Notes under the pieces: generated by a model
The model's database searches: none
Seen by the model: only the letters and a program-made list of their open reading frames with translations
What the model was told of the DNA's origin: nothing
Program-made: the position numbers and the translations under genes
NCBI GenBank assembly: GCA_963621995.1
Contig: CAVFFZ010000020.1
Coordinates: 1 to 22,563 of the forward strand
DNA length: 22,563 nucleotides
Source: UMGS1663 sp963621995
GTDB taxonomy: Bacteria; Bacillota; Clostridia; TANB77; CAG-508
Direction: 5' to 3'
Shown: piece by piece, positions 22,327-22,563 of the stretch
Layout of the letters: each line of letters begins with the position of its first letter
Numbering within the stretch: position 1 is the first letter of the stretch

Positions 22327-22563
22327 TTAAATCAGTAAATATATAATTTCTTTACCTAATTTTTTTGCATAGTCTATTTCTAAATTTGTACTTTCTCCAA
22401 TATAATTATTTATATTTACTACCAATATAGCATCTGATAATTCTATTCTTTTAAAATGTGCCTCTTTTAATTTTATTAATTGCTCTTTTGTTCTCTCAAT
22501 ATCCTTTGATACTGGATATACTGGTGTAAGAACGCAATATCCGTCTAACGCTATTTTTTCTGC
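22327..22563 (-). CDS. nucleoside 2-deoxyribosyltransferase-like protein, carboxyl end only
   Basis: 78 codons and a stop are inside the window; the amino end lies beyond 22563. It reads EKIALDGYCVLTPVYP, then EAHFKRIELSDAILVVNI, NNYIGESTNLEIDYAKKLGK and EIIYLLI. The HF-KIELSDAI-VVN and YIGEST-EI-YA--LGK blocks are those of the small DUF4406/nucleoside 2-deoxyribosyltransferase-like family, where the Glu of GEST corresponds to the nucleophile region. Such genes are common on phages and islands. The chemistry performed here cannot be told. It is followed at 55 bases by the orphan rbgA start. Confidence 0.78.
   Translation of the reverse strand, partial: AEKIALDGYCVLTPVYPVSKDIERTKEQLIKLKEAHFKRIELSDAILVVNINNYIGESTNLEIDYAKKLGKEIIYLLI

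Overview
The window is AT-rich DNA from an endospore-forming, low-GC Firmicute, most likely an uncultured gut-type member of the Clostridia. The evidence is spoVG and spoIVB, strong purine-rich Shine-Dalgarno sites, TTG/GTG starts, a CdaA-type diadenylate cyclase, Mini-RNase III and RbgA. Nearly everything after murC lies on the minus strand.

Layout. (1) 1-1950: the 5' end of spoVG, then murC read divergently from its own promoter and closed by a strong terminator. (2) 1961-3208: spoIVB, the sporulation signalling protease. (3) 3323-15385: a roughly 12 kb Tad/Flp-like (type IV pilus or type II secretion-like) locus. In transcription order it holds a CpaB-like SAF-domain protein, two MinD/TadZ-like proteins with broken P-loops, a membrane-anchored CpaF/TadA ATPase frameshifted inside its Walker A motif, a TadB-TadC fused membrane platform, and a run of small single-pass pilin-like proteins. 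Four of these share a MENA(S/V)xAL amino terminus and show no leader peptide. A larger ectodomain protein ends the run. Several hairpins and a terminator split the operon. (4) 15575-18210: a DUF2651-like Cys-rich membrane protein, truA, cdaA, a 39-residue membrane protein and tRNA-Glu(CTC), with two near-consensus promoters. (5) 18337-19711: mrnC and rbgA. (6) 19711-22563: a decayed accessory island with a KilA-N protein, a RhuM-family pseudogene, the amino-terminal stub of a serine recombinase, a uracil-DNA glycosylase-like protein and a partial nucleoside 2-deoxyribosyltransferase-like gene. An exact 89-bp copy of the start of rbgA lies 2,560 bp upstream of the real rbgA start, so it brackets the island like an integration scar.

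How the parts work together. The region 3 proteins look like one envelope-spanning machine: ATPase, platform, periplasm/wall-side SAF protein, positioning ATPase-like proteins and a set of fibre-like subunits. No prepilin peptidase, outer-membrane secretin or classical Flp pilin is present in the window. The leaderless MENAS family is therefore the least explained part and the best candidate for something undescribed. The rest is mainly housekeeping: wall synthesis, c-di-AMP, tRNA modification, ribosome assembly and 23S rRNA maturation.
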